Positions 9,901 to 18,425 of a stretch of DNA of 32,691 nucleotides are shown here, one piece after another. How positions within the stretch are numbered: the stretch's first letter is position 1; the number at the start of each line of letters is the position of its first letter. The notes below the pieces were generated by a model. The model searched no databases, was not told the DNA's origin, and was given only the letters and a program-made list of their open reading frames with translations. The position numbers and the translations under genes were made by a program. The stretch is taken from contig MHKD01000003.1 in the NCBI GenBank assembly GCA_001818775.1, positions 1-32,691 of the forward strand. Direction: 5' to 3'. This DNA is from Candidatus Kerfeldbacteria bacterium RIFCSPHIGHO2_12_FULL_48_17. Its GTDB lineage: Bacteria > Patescibacteriota > Patescibacteriia > HO2-48-17.

Positions 9901-10038
9901 CCACGCAACAGCTACGCCAATGCTGAGGACTGGGCCAAACGGGCACGCGATTTGGCAGCAAAATTTATTAAAAACTTTGCGCAGTATACGGATTTTGCCG
10001 ATGCCAAGCCGCTGGTTGATGCCGGGCCAAAGGTATAA
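6988..10038 (+). CDS. Bifunctional fusion: PLP-dependent class I/II aminotransferase (about aa 1-430) and ATP-dependent phosphoenolpyruvate carboxykinase (about aa 467-1016)
   Basis: Aminotransferase: [110 protein letters not shown] Pro/Ala-rich linker joins them with no intervening stop. Confidence 0.88.
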   Translation: MRSPINPQAAGLNKAITAAHPAALHFLSDRGKRIFFPKEGIVAQTAEARGKSINATIGTAAHDNDAPMGLKSLLENININPKNILPYAPSQGLLELRTAWKKSIYEKNPSLQTLISTPLVTCGLTHALSMVGYIFCDEGDTIVSPDLFWGNYKLIFNEAYGTHIETFPMFTAEGTRFNTTALVAKLNTDPDGKKIVLLNFPNNPTGYTPTSAEAKKIVRTCTEAAQTGQKIVAIIDDAYFGLVYEDGIFKESLFALLAAAHENILAIKIDGASKEDYAWGLRVGMITYGIKNGNDALYQALEAKTTGAIRGTISNVSHLSQSLLLTAFANPAYSAEKRANFDILKQRFATTKRILSNTLYQEMFTPLPYNSGYFMCVRLKNGLQAEPVRQLLLKKYDTGVIALGNMIRIAFAAVPNQKIPVLFDAIYLACVELTVEKPALNPTAPAAPEPTQNLWPAQDFTFNHKTMNTKSVHSKKPTLEKHALEAYGLTNIQNIHYNLSFDELRAHETAPDLEGLEKTYETDTGALNVDTGIYTGRSPEDKYIVKEPATANDVWWKAPGNKSDNRPITPAIWEHLKKIALRQLSGKDLYVVDGYCGANPDTRLKVRFIMEVAWQAHFVTNMFIRPTPDELRDFTPDFVSFNAARATNPQWREQGLHSDIFVAFHLSEKMSLIGGTWYGGEMKKGMFSVMNFYLPLKGIASMHSSANMDAHGNTALFFGLSGTGKTTLSADGKRRLIGDDEHGWDDNGIFNYEGGCYAKMIHLRKGKEPDIYSAIKKDALLENVVIDPHTKAIDFDSAGKTENTRAAFPIYHIKNAVQPLSKGPSPKKVILLTADAFGVLPPVAKLSFEQAQYHYLSGFTAKLAGTERGVTEPKPAFSAAFGAAFLTLHPMRYAQALAKHMRRNDSEAYLVNTGWIGGPYGVGERIDILVSRKIIDAILEDTLDAGGYDTLPIFNLAIPRAVAGVDRALLDPRNSYANAEDWAKRARDLAAKFIKNFAQYTDFADAKPLVDAGPKV

Positions 10039-10082
10039 AACGCTGCGGTCGTGCGGTCCAAAAAAAAATAACATAAAAACGC

Positions 10083-10112
10083 AAAAGCTCGCTGAAAAGC
10101 GGGCTTTTTATT
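10083..10112 (+). terminator. Intrinsic terminator after aminotransferase-PEPCK gene
   Basis: AAAAGCTCGCTGAAAAGCGGGCTTTTTATTT hairpin plus T tract. Confidence 0.75.
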
Positions 10113-10123
10113 TATTGGCGTGA

Positions 10124-10152
10124 TTGACAGAAATCCGACCGCATGATACAAG
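10124..10152 (+). promoter_or_regulatory. Putative sigma70-type promoter for alpha/beta hydrolase
   Basis: TTGACA (10124-10129), 17-nt spacer, TACAAG (10147-10152). Confidence 0.45.
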
Positions 10153-10251
10153 TCTGGCACATTTTTTTGTCATTTTACAATTTTTTTTGAGAGTAATAAA
10201 CGTACAACGCGGCTACCTCAGGCCGCAAAACTTAAGAGGGAGAAAATAAAT

Positions 10252-11157
10252 ATGGAAATTCAGAGAAAAACAACGTGTCAGGGAATTTCGCTGTTATACG
10301 CCGAGGCCAAAAATGGCTCACTCGATGCAACGCCAGTGTTACTGGTACATGGCGCGTGTGGGTCCGCACAACAAATGGCGGATCTCATGAGAGCAGTGGC
10401 GACTCAAGGTCACCCCACGTATGCCGTGGAGTTACAAAGACCGCACGATCCAAAATCAGACTTTCTTTCCTGGTTCACAACCACCACCACAAGCTATGCC
10501 GAAGACATAGCTGAAGCAACTATGTGGATTGAAGGTCAACATCTCCGGACCCCGGCGCTGGTCGGTCACTCGCAAGGGTGCTACGCTATCTGGCGATTCC
10601 TCGAACAATGCGGTGAAGATGAAATACCGCTGACGATCTGTATTGCCCCGCCGCCACTGAAAGGTGCATTGATTCCGGCTCTGAAGTACATCGCGCGTCA
10701 CCCACTTTGGTTCATTCTTGCCACACTGACGCAAAATCTGCTCTGGATCTTCGGCCGAAAAAAAATCGCCATGGAGGAACTGTTTCCTGCCGGACTCAGT
10801 CTTCAGGCTGCCGAACCGCTCTATAGCGAACTGAAGCCTGAACCCTACGGCGCCTTCCTTTCAATGCTGAAACCGCTTTCCGGTTCCACCATCGAAAAAA
10901 TTAAAGCCGCCAGTAAAAAAATAATATTCTTCATTGGACGAAGGGACAAAATTTTCAATGAAGAAACGCAGCAAGCCGATGCTCAAACCCTCCGCGCACC
11001 GGTACAATACTTCGACGCCACGCACGGCATGGTTTACACGCCATATGCCGAAGAAGTGGCCAAAAGTATTATCGAGAGACTGAAAATCGAGCACGCCAAG
11101 CTGGTGGGCTGGCCAGTCCTCGGAAACCAGCCACGATCCGCAACCTTCGGTCAATAA
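10252..11157 (+). CDS. Alpha/beta hydrolase
   Basis: LLVHGACGS oxyanion region, VGHSQGCY nucleophile elbow, GRRDKIF (Asp) and ATHGMVY (His). Confidence 0.85.
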   Translation: MEIQRKTTCQGISLLYAEAKNGSLDATPVLLVHGACGSAQQMADLMRAVATQGHPTYAVELQRPHDPKSDFLSWFTTTTTSYAEDIAEATMWIEGQHLRTPALVGHSQGCYAIWRFLEQCGEDEIPLTICIAPPPLKGALIPALKYIARHPLWFILATLTQNLLWIFGRKKIAMEELFPAGLSLQAAEPLYSELKPEPYGAFLSMLKPLSGSTIEKIKAASKKIIFFIGRRDKIFNEETQQADAQTLRAPVQYFDATHGMVYTPYAEEVAKSIIERLKIEHAKLVGWPVLGNQPRSATFGQ

Positions 11158-11187
11158 AACTCTACCCCGCCCCCGCACCTTCCCACC

Positions 11188-11236
11188 AAAAAAGCCAGCC
11201 GCTGCGCCTCTCGCAACGACTGGCCCTTCTTTTTTA
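11188..11236. terminator. Bidirectional intrinsic terminator between convergent genes
   Basis: AAAAAAGCCAGCCGCTGCG-CCTCT-CGCAACGACTGGCCCTTCTTTTTT; 11 of 13 bp paired, A tract on one side and T tract on the other. Confidence 0.75.
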
Positions 11237-11239
11237 TAT

Positions 11240-12565
11240 TTACTCAGCTTTCCGCCGACTCCGCAGCAATTTCCGCAACAACTCCCGCGCCACTTCCCGC
11301 TCGTTCCAGGGGATATACGTACCTCCCGGTCCACCCATTGTCACTTCCGAACCCTTGGCCGTCAGCACCACAATGTCATACTTGCGCGCCATCGCCAACG
11401 CCTGCCGTATCGCCTCCCGCCGCACGCGTTCCACAAACACATCACGCCCCGGCACCTTGCCCTCAGCAACCGCCCCAGCCGCCACCTGATCAATAATGCT
11501 TTGCGGATCTTCATCATACGGATCCTCGTTTGTCACAAACACAATATCACAATACTGCGCCGCCAGCCGACCCAATACCGGCCGGCGCGAAACATCACGC
11601 CCACCACCAGCTGAACCCGTCACCGTAATAATCCGGCTCGTCGAGCGGTGTTTCAGACGGTGCAACGCCTGATACAAAAACTCCACACTGCGCGGCTCAT
11701 ACGCATAATCCACAATCACCATAAAATTCTGACCTTCATCAATGCGCTCCATACGCCCCGGTACCGCCGGCACCTTGGTCAAAGCCCGCTCCATCTTCTC
11801 CAGCGAAAATCCCAGTGCGCGACCGACACCGAGCACCATCAGCATATTCAAAACATTCACTTCACCCAGCATTCCAATATGAAACGGCTTGCCGTGCACG
11901 CGCCAATCAGAACCCGTAATCGCCGACCGAATATCCGTGCCATAAACATCAGCCGACGCGCGGCGCGTGCTGACGGTATAAATATGGTCAGCCCGCTTGG
12001 CCATAAAATCCCCCGCATGCTCATCATCAATATTCACCACAAACGACTTGGCCACACCCGGTTTGCGGTACGTACCGGCCACCCGTTCAAACAACGCCAA
12101 CTTGGCCGCCTTGTAATTGGCAAAACCGCCGTGCCGCTCCACATGTTCCGGTGACAGATTCGTAAACACCATCACATCCACATCCACACCGCGCTGCCGG
12201 TGCTGCAAAACACCTTCTGACGTCATTTCAATCACGGCATATTTACACTTCGCCCGCACCATCTGCCGAAACAAACGCTGCAGCTTAAACCGACCCGGCA
12301 TCGTCATCTTCAAATCATTCATCCACTCCTTTTCCGCCACCTTGAACAGAATCGTTCCCGACAAGCCCACCCGTTCACCCATCGCTTCCAACATTTTTGC
12401 CAACACATAAGCCGTGGTGCTCTTGCCCTTGGTGCCCGTGATCCCAATCACGATCAAACGCCGCGTCGGAAACCGGTACACAAACACCGCCAAACCAGCC
12501 AGCAGCAAATGATACCAGCGCAGCACAAATCCGGGAATAATTTTCCGCAACCAACTTTTTATCAT
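11240..12565 (-). CDS. Mur ligase family protein (MurE-like) with N-terminal hydrophobic segment
   Basis: VIGITGTKGKSTTAYVLAKML P-loop; MVFTNLSPEHVERHGGFANYKAAK; PGRMERI; DYAYEPRSVE; TGSAGGGRD. No MurE N-terminal UDP-binding domain. Confidence 0.82.
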   Translation of the reverse strand: MIKSWLRKIIPGFVLRWYHLLLAGLAVFVYRFPTRRLIVIGITGTKGKSTTAYVLAKMLEAMGERVGLSGTILFKVAEKEWMNDLKMTMPGRFKLQRLFRQMVRAKCKYAVIEMTSEGVLQHRQRGVDVDVMVFTNLSPEHVERHGGFANYKAAKLALFERVAGTYRKPGVAKSFVVNIDDEHAGDFMAKRADHIYTVSTRRASADVYGTDIRSAITGSDWRVHGKPFHIGMLGEVNVLNMLMVLGVGRALGFSLEKMERALTKVPAVPGRMERIDEGQNFMVIVDYAYEPRSVEFLYQALHRLKHRSTSRIITVTGSAGGGRDVSRRPVLGRLAAQYCDIVFVTNEDPYDEDPQSIIDQVAAGAVAEGKVPGRDVFVERVRREAIRQALAMARKYDIVVLTAKGSEVTMGGPGGTYIPWNEREVARELLRKLLRSRRKAE

Positions 12566-12609
12566 AATTCACATAAACCCGATAACGTCCGAGTAACGTT
12601 ACAACAGGA

Positions 12610-12966
12610 CTAAAAATATTTAATGAGCCCACCACGTTCATCCAGCTCAATATAATGCTTGGCTTCACCACGTACATACGCTGAACACTGATTGATCTCA
12701 AAATTGTCCTGCTCAACGCGCGGACTGTGCGCAATATCCACCACCCACTGATCGGTCGGCGTCGCTCCCGGAAAAACACCGTTGGATAAGCACGGTCCGG
12801 CGGACAAATCATCACCGCGCGCCGCGGCTTCGGCATACAACTGCTTCCCTTTCTCCAAAGCCTGATCCGCCACCGTCGTCTGATCGCGGTCACGAAACAC
12901 AAAAAACAAAACCACAGCCACAACAATAACGGCAAAAAGAATTTCCCAGATAATATATTTTTTCAT
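12610..12966 (-). CDS. Hypothetical protein with single N-terminal TM segment
   Basis: 118 aa; MKKYIIWEILFAVIVVAVVLFFVFRDR anchor, soluble remainder. Confidence 0.6.
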   Translation of the reverse strand: MKKYIIWEILFAVIVVAVVLFFVFRDRDQTTVADQALEKGKQLYAEAAARGDDLSAGPCLSNGVFPGATPTDQWVVDIAHSPRVEQDNFEINQCSAYVRGEAKHYIELDERGGLIKYF

Positions 12967-12981
12967 ACTGGATCGTAAACC

Positions 12982-15957
12982 TTATAGATATCCATGGGCC
13001 ACATGGACGCCGCCGGTAAACGTTTCCGCAAAGGCATAGAATTCCTGCTCGATCACCCCTCCGTCAGATGAAAACACCCGCACTAAAGGCGATCCGGCCG
13101 AACCCACACCCGTCAAAATTTCATCAATACCATCCTGATCAACATCCACCCCGCTCAAAACGACCCCGCCGCGAAAAGCCGCATCATAGGCGAAAAAACC
13201 ACCTTCCAGCGCGTTACCAAATCGATCAAAGTAGCGTACCTGCGGGCCGCCCGCAACGCTCGGTGCCGTCACGATCTCATACTTACCATTCCCATCAATA
13301 TCGGCCGTTGCCACCTGCACCCCACCGCGAAACGTGTCAGCATAGGCAAAGAATCCGGGCGTGTAGAGCAACTGCCCCGTCGAGCTGAAAACCCGCACCT
13401 GGGGGCCGCCGCCCGGCCCGGTCCCGGTCACGATTTCATCAACACCATTGCCGTCAAGATCGCCCACCGCCGGAATCACGCCACCCCGGAAATTTTCACC
13501 GTACGCAAAAAATCCGGTCGTGAATTTCGGCGTACCAAACCGGTCGAAAACGCGAATCTGCGGGCCGCCACCCACACCCGTACCCGTCACGATCTCCGAT
13601 TTGCCGTCACCATCGAGATCACCACAGGAGACATACACCCCACCACGGAAATTTTCACCGTACGCAAAAAATCCGGGAGTAAACACCAGATTCCCCTCCT
13701 GATCAAACGTGCGCACCTGGGGGCCGCCGCCAACACCCGCTCCGGCAATGACTTCCGTATCACCGTCACCATCGAGATCGCATGAAGCCACATTCACACC
13801 ACCCCGAAAATTTTCACCGTAAGCGAAAAAACTGATCAATGGATCACCGGTTTCATCAAATATCCGCACCTGGGGGCCGCCGCCATTGCCGGCACCGACA
13901 ATAATCCGGTCGAGCTTGCTAAACTTCACCGCAACCGCCGACGTTTTGCTGCTTTGATTGCCAACATCGTCAACCTGCGTGACCTTATAATAATATTTCC
14001 GGCCATCGCGCACATTGACATCATCAAAAAATACATAATCATCAGGCACCGTTTCCCCGATTTTGACATACGTTCCGCTGGAATTTTTCCGGTAGACGTT
14101 AAAATGATCGGCATACGCATCAATGGTATCCGCATCCCAGGCAATACGCACATGATCATCCTCGGCTGTACTGGTGACTGTCCCGGGTTTGCCAACCTTA
14201 GTATCAAGCGCGTACGTAAAAGAAGCCACAGCTGCCGACACGGAATCATCATTGGCGCGGGTTTTAATGCGCAAATAATAAGTTTTATTGTTGCCACTCA
14301 AACCGCTTGTACTGAAATTACGCGTCGTTTGAAAACTGCCGCTGGTTTGCGGATTCGCATTTGAATTGGTGCCGAAATAGACATAATACCCCTGGACACC
14401 CGTCGTTGCCGAACCGGCGCTCCACGTAAAATACGGACTGGTTTCTTTGGTGCGGGCTCCATTGGCAATGCTGTGGCTCTTGGAACTGCCGGTATATGCC
14501 TTAAGATTACTCGGAGCCGAAACGCCGCCGGTGGCTTCAAGCAACGCCGCATACACATTCAAACGACCGGCTCCCATCGAAGTGCCCAAACCCACATCAT
14601 CGGCATTCCCTTCCAAAAAATCCTGAATCTCAGTACGGGTAAAATTGCTGTCAGTTTCAAGCAGCAACGCCGCAGCGCCGGCAACCACCGGTGAGGCCAT
14701 GGACGTACCGCTCTCATAACCATAATCATCCTCAAAACCGTAGGTTGGGTCATCCGTATACAACGTGCTGTAAATATTGTTTCCGGGCGCCGAAATATCA
14801 ACACAATCGGAACCATAATTCGAAAACCACGCCTGCGCGTCAGTTTCGTCCGTTGCCGCCACACCAATAACGCCGCTGTAACAGGCCGGATAAAACGGCG
14901 TGACATTCAAATCAGCAGTGTCATTACCCACCGCCGCCACCATAACCACACCGGCAGCCACCGCGTCAGCCACAGCGGCCGACATGGATTCATCATCACC
15001 CGAGGAACCAAAGCTCATATTCATCACATCAGCGCCATTGGCCGTGGCATAGTTAATGGCCTCAACAATGGCCGTCGTTGTTCCACTACCCTGATCATTC
15101 AGCGCCCGCAAAGGCATGATCTGACTGCTCCATGTCACACCCGCGCCACCTTCACTGTTATTACCCCGTGCGGCGGCAATACCGGCCACATGCGTACCAT
15201 GCGTGACACCGGCATCATCACCGCCATCAGGCGCCGGGTTGGCATCATTATCGGGATCAGGAGCGCCGAGGTCATTACTGTCGCCGACAAAATCCCAGCC
15301 ATTCCGATCATCGGCATAGCCATTGCCATCATCGTCGTCACTGTCACCGTCAGTTTCATCACTGTTCGTCCAAATCCGGCTGGCCAAATCCTGGTGATCA
15401 AGATCCACGCCGCTGTCAATAACGGCGAGTACCACCGTGCCATTGCCGGTCTCAATGTCCCAGGCTTCCGGCGAATCAATGTCCGCGTCGGTATTTTGGT
15501 TATGATGAGTTTGCAGAGAAAAATCCGTATCGTTGGGCGTCGTGGCCGTGGCATGATACACAACTTCGCGCTGTGCATGCTGGACCAGTGGGTGGGTCGC
15601 CAATTTTTGCACGGCTGTTGTTTCATTCACGCCGGGCCGCAGGTGAACAATATACAAATTATCACCAACCGGGGAACCCGGCGGAACAACTTTCTCCATG
15701 GAACGCGCACCGGCTTGCTGCACGGCAAACGTCTTGACACTTTCGGCATCAGCGGCAGAAATACCACCCTGCGACGGCTCTTTCAGTCCGACGACAACCT
15801 GACCGGGAACAAACGCTGCGGCGGCGACCGGCTGTTCTGACGCCGCGGCCGGAGTAACACCGACAAACTGCGGCGACAGCAGCAGGAGCGTCAAAATAAA
15901 AAAAACGGCGACAAACAGCGCCGGTAAAAAAAGAAAATGCCTGCGAAAAAACTTCAT
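12982..15957 (-). CDS. Secreted subtilisin-like (S8) serine protease with fibronectin III-like regions and six C-terminal FG-GAP/VCBS-like repeats
   Basis: AVIDSGVDLDHQDL, HGTHVAGIAA, GTSMASPVVAGAAALL catalytic motifs; I9-like propeptide; six repeats of about 52 aa with GGGPQVRxF...FFAYxxxFRGGV...DxDGDG. Confidence 0.92.
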   Translation of the reverse strand: MKFFRRHFLFLPALFVAVFFILTLLLLSPQFVGVTPAAASEQPVAAAAFVPGQVVVGLKEPSQGGISAADAESVKTFAVQQAGARSMEKVVPPGSPVGDNLYIVHLRPGVNETTAVQKLATHPLVQHAQREVVYHATATTPNDTDFSLQTHHNQNTDADIDSPEAWDIETGNGTVVLAVIDSGVDLDHQDLASRIWTNSDETDGDSDDDDGNGYADDRNGWDFVGDSNDLGAPDPDNDANPAPDGGDDAGVTHGTHVAGIAAARGNNSEGGAGVTWSSQIMPLRALNDQGSGTTTAIVEAINYATANGADVMNMSFGSSGDDESMSAAVADAVAAGVVMVAAVGNDTADLNVTPFYPACYSGVIGVAATDETDAQAWFSNYGSDCVDISAPGNNIYSTLYTDDPTYGFEDDYGYESGTSMASPVVAGAAALLLETDSNFTRTEIQDFLEGNADDVGLGTSMGAGRLNVYAALLEATGGVSAPSNLKAYTGSSKSHSIANGARTKETSPYFTWSAGSATTGVQGYYVYFGTNSNANPQTSGSFQTTRNFSTSGLSGNNKTYYLRIKTRANDDSVSAAVASFTYALDTKVGKPGTVTSTAEDDHVRIAWDADTIDAYADHFNVYRKNSSGTYVKIGETVPDDYVFFDDVNVRDGRKYYYKVTQVDDVGNQSSKTSAVAVKFSKLDRIIVGAGNGGGPQVRIFDETGDPLISFFAYGENFRGGVNVASCDLDGDGDTEVIAGAGVGGGPQVRTFDQEGNLVFTPGFFAYGENFRGGVYVSCGDLDGDGKSEIVTGTGVGGGPQIRVFDRFGTPKFTTGFFAYGENFRGGVIPAVGDLDGNGVDEIVTGTGPGGGPQVRVFSSTGQLLYTPGFFAYADTFRGGVQVATADIDGNGKYEIVTAPSVAGGPQVRYFDRFGNALEGGFFAYDAAFRGGVVLSGVDVDQDGIDEILTGVGSAGSPLVRVFSSDGGVIEQEFYAFAETFTGGVHVAHGYL
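13000..13915 (-). repeat. Six tandem repeats of about 156 bp coding FG-GAP-like blades
   Basis: DNA-level recurrence of CTGGGGGCCGCCGCC and CCACCNCGGAAATTTTCACCGTACGCAAAAAATCCGG. Confidence 0.75.
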
Positions 15958-16001
15958 ATGTTTTGATATTTAATATCGATTTTATAAAAAAAGGCACTTT
16001 T

Positions 16002-16007
16002 ATTATA
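16002..16007 (-). promoter_or_regulatory. Extended -10 element for protease gene
   Basis: Minus strand TGGTATAAT, about 45 nt upstream of the start at 15957; -35 weak. Confidence 0.45.
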
Positions 16008-16038
16008 CCACATCCATGAAATTTTTAGAAAAACCCGC

Positions 16039-16980
16039 TCAAAACTGACACTCAAGCGCCGTGCGAAGACCGCGTAAATTTCCTTCCATAAGCAAAAGGT
16101 AATCAGACCCGGCGGCAACTTCCTCTGCAGTAAGACCTTCAACGGGATTCAACACGGCCGTTTGCGCACCCGTTTCAGCAGCGAGGGTTTGCGCGAATTT
16201 CGGGCTGACAAGGGACTCAAAAAAGATGTACTGAATACGTTTGGCTTTGACGAGCTGGGTCAATTCGGCCAGTTTTTGGGCGGATGGATCCTCTTCCGGA
16301 GAAATTCCGGCAATGGGAATGATATTCAACGTGTAACGGGCGCCCAGATAAGAAAAAGCATCGTGCGCAACGACAACATCATTGCGTTTACAGGCTGATA
16401 AACCCGTTTCAAAGGAGCGATCAAGCGCGAACAGGGCGTCAATATACTTTTCCGCATTCGCTGCGTAGTCGGCGGCGTGATCAGGATCAGCGCTGATAAA
16501 CGCATCACGAATCACCTCCACTTCCCGGATCGCCAACTGCGGGTCGAGCCAAATATGGGGATCCGAGACGCCATCCTCAGACGTTTCTTCTTTACCCTCG
16601 CCACCCCGCAATAAAGTAAAAAACGACGCCATTTCCACGGCCGTGCCACCATATTGAATAACATCTGGAACAACTTTTTCTGCCCACGCATCAAAGCCGG
16701 CGCCATGATACAAAAACACATCAGCCTGCGTCATGGTAATAATATCCTGCGGCGTTGGTTCAAAATTGTGGGGCTCAGCACCAGCGGGAACGGGTTGGGT
16801 GACATGAACGTAATCACGACCCACCGCTTCGGCAAAATGGGCCAATGGATAAAACGTCGCCACAACCTGGATCTTGTCGGAAGAAGACGTGGCCGGGACG
16901 AATCGCGAAGAAAAACCATACCACACCAAACCGCCAACAATAACGGCGAGTAGGAGTATTATGAAAAAAATCCTTTTCAT
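16039..16980 (-). CDS. Zinc/manganese ABC transporter substrate-binding protein (ZnuA/TroA-like)
   Basis: FYPLAHFAEAVG, PHNFEPTPQDI, DPHIWLDP, VVAHDAFSYLGARY. The start ATG at 16980 is preferred because the track start at 16998 lies inside the promoter. Confidence 0.88.
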   Translation of the reverse strand: MKRIFFIILLLAVIVGGLVWYGFSSRFVPATSSSDKIQVVATFYPLAHFAEAVGRDYVHVTQPVPAGAEPHNFEPTPQDIITMTQADVFLYHGAGFDAWAEKVVPDVIQYGGTAVEMASFFTLLRGGEGKEETSEDGVSDPHIWLDPQLAIREVEVIRDAFISADPDHAADYAANAEKYIDALFALDRSFETGLSACKRNDVVVAHDAFSYLGARYTLNIIPIAGISPEEDPSAQKLAELTQLVKAKRIQYIFFESLVSPKFAQTLAAETGAQTAVLNPVEGLTAEEVAAGSDYLLLMEGNLRGLRTALECQF

Positions 16981-16986
16981 AGTCTG

Positions 16987-17015
16987 AGTATAACGCAACT
17001 CTGTTGCAAATGCAA
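16987..17015 (-). promoter_or_regulatory. znuA-like promoter with palindromic operator
   Basis: Minus strand TTGCAT-17-TATACT; the spacer contains GCAAC-AGA-GTTGC (16995-17007). Confidence 0.6.
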
Positions 17016-17025
17016 ATAAGAGGCG

Positions 17026-17448
17026 TTAAATTACTGATAACTCGGCCATAATTCCGCGGAAAAAAGCCGCGTCTTTGGGATGCGTAAGCAGCGCCGCCAC
17101 TTCACTTCTGTCCACCCAGCGCGCTTCCGGGTTGTCCGGATCATGGGACTGCAGCTGCTCCTGCTGCGTACGAAACAGAAAAAAATATATCGTTTTGCGG
17201 GTCGAAGTATCTTCCCCTTTGCCACCGAGCGCGATCGTAAAACGCTCATAGGGAGGAAACTCGCGCACCAACTGCAGATCCTTCAGGCCAGTTTCTTCAT
17301 ATATCTCCCGCCGCGCTGCCTGCAAAGGTGTTTCACCGGGATTGAGTCGCCCTTTGGGCAAAGACCATGAATCACTATTCTGATTGACGACCAAAATTTT
17401 TCCCTCGCCATTTATAATCACACCTCCACCGGAAATATTCCTTTTCAT
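17026..17448 (-). CDS. NUDIX hydrolase
   Basis: 140 aa; PKGRLNPGETPLQAARREIYEETGL. Confidence 0.9.
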   Translation of the reverse strand: MKRNISGGGVIINGEGKILVVNQNSDSWSLPKGRLNPGETPLQAARREIYEETGLKDLQLVREFPPYERFTIALGGKGEDTSTRKTIYFFLFRTQQEQLQSHDPDNPEARWVDRSEVAALLTHPKDAAFFRGIMAELSVI

Positions 17449-17450
17449 AT

Positions 17451-18008
17451 CTATTGAAAAAGTTTTTTACGAAATTCTGCCAGCGCCGCTGGATCATACA
17501 ACTGCATCCGCATAATATGCATCGCAATTTCCGGACCTAAAAACTCGCGCGATCCAACAATTTCCAAAAACCGTTCAAAATCCACTGACTCCAAACGAAT
17601 TTTTTCTCCCGGATCAAGATGCGGCTCACCAACCTGATGGCAACCGCGCGCCACAAACACGCGAATCTTAAAATCCACCGACGGCACCGGATCAAACACC
17701 GCCAATTCCACCCAATCATCCGACACCAAACCGGTTTCTTCCCTGAGTTCGCGCTGCGCACCGAGCAAAGGATCTTCACTCCCCTCACGCCGACCACCAA
17801 GCAAACCCACCCAGGGCCGAAAATGCGGCTGCTGCTCATGCGCCACCACAATTTTCCCCTCATACACCGGAATAACCGATAAGTTATCCGGTCGCTTCAG
17901 CATTTCAAATGTCGCCTCGCTGCCGTCAAACATTGTTTGCGGCCACTGGAAGACATCGTAGATAACGCCGCGAAACACACGCTTGGCTTGTGGAGGAATT
18001 TTACCCAT
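17451..18008 (-). CDS. NUDIX hydrolase, ADP-ribose pyrophosphatase-like
   Basis: GGRREGSEDPLLGAQRELREETGL; start MGKIPPQ at 18008 preferred. Confidence 0.82.
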   Translation of the reverse strand: MGKIPPQAKRVFRGVIYDVFQWPQTMFDGSEATFEMLKRPDNLSVIPVYEGKIVVAHEQQPHFRPWVGLLGGRREGSEDPLLGAQRELREETGLVSDDWVELAVFDPVPSVDFKIRVFVARGCHQVGEPHLDPGEKIRLESVDFERFLEIVGSREFLGPEIAMHIMRMQLYDPAALAEFRKKLFQ

Positions 18009-18052
18009 ATAGACTCTAGTTATTCTAGCGCATACGGTGCGGCCAAAGCAAT

Positions 18053-18090
18053 AAAAAAAGGTTGCCTCTCTACAACGATGTGAGGCAACC
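18053..18090 (-). terminator. Intrinsic terminator
   Basis: Minus strand GGTTGCCTC...GAGGCAACC (perfect 9-bp stem) followed by TTTTTTT. Confidence 0.75.
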
Positions 18091-18420
18091 GGGATCGAAA
18101 TTCGAAAGAGCTGAAGCAATCCGTCTCTGGTGTTAGGACCAGAGTCATTGGGTTATGCAGCCCATAGACCGACCGCGGCCGGATTACCCGCTCGGAAAAA
18201 ACATGGGATCCTCGCCATCTGCGTCATGGCGAAGTCATGGGAAGCTCGGCTACACCCGACTGGCGAAGCGAAGCGCAGAAAATCCACCGACGCGCATGCT
18301 ACGAATCGAACGTAGTCAGTGAGGACGCAACCCACTACCCTCCAAGGGACACACGCTCAACCCGCCACACGAACCATTTCCGTGAACGGGTTGTTGACCA
18401 TAATCGTGGTAAGTAAGATG
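18053..18420 (-). ncRNA. Candidate structured non-coding RNA of about 370 nt (unassigned), containing a 65-nt tRNA-like segment at 18292-18356
   Basis: Promoter and terminator bracket it; no credible conserved ORF. Hairpins: CAACCCG/CGGGTTG (18358-18364/18387-18393), T-arm CTACG-TTCGATT-CGTAG (18299-18315), CTCTGGT/ACCAGAG (about 18125-18144), TCGCCA/TGGCGA (about 18212-18232). Confidence 0.4.
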
Positions 18421-18425
18421 ATAAA

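Noticed and set aside
9073-10074. 333-aa minus-strand ORF opposite PEPCK
   Set aside because: Antisense shadow of a strongly conserved coding region.
13000-13915. Regularly spaced repeats as a CRISPR-like array
   Set aside because: Period is about 156 bp and they are in frame inside the protease gene; they encode FG-GAP-like blades.
18130-18335. 60-61 aa ORFs on both strands at 18130-18335
   Set aside because: Overlapping ORFs within the structured, promoter/terminator-bracketed region; composition not protein-like.
18053-18420. tmRNA (ssrA) assignment for the structured RNA, prompted by size and an in-frame ...GLWAA-stop at about 18153
   Set aside because: No GGxTTCGACxG-type 5' end, no 3' acceptor/T-arm at the transcript end, and the T-arm lies upstream of the tag-like ORF. 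A permuted form was considered, but no convincing acceptor strand was found.
18053-18420. RNase P RNA or SRP RNA assignment
   Set aside because: Neither the GAGGAAAGTC-type P RNA core nor the GGAAGCAGC-type SRP loop is visible on either strand.
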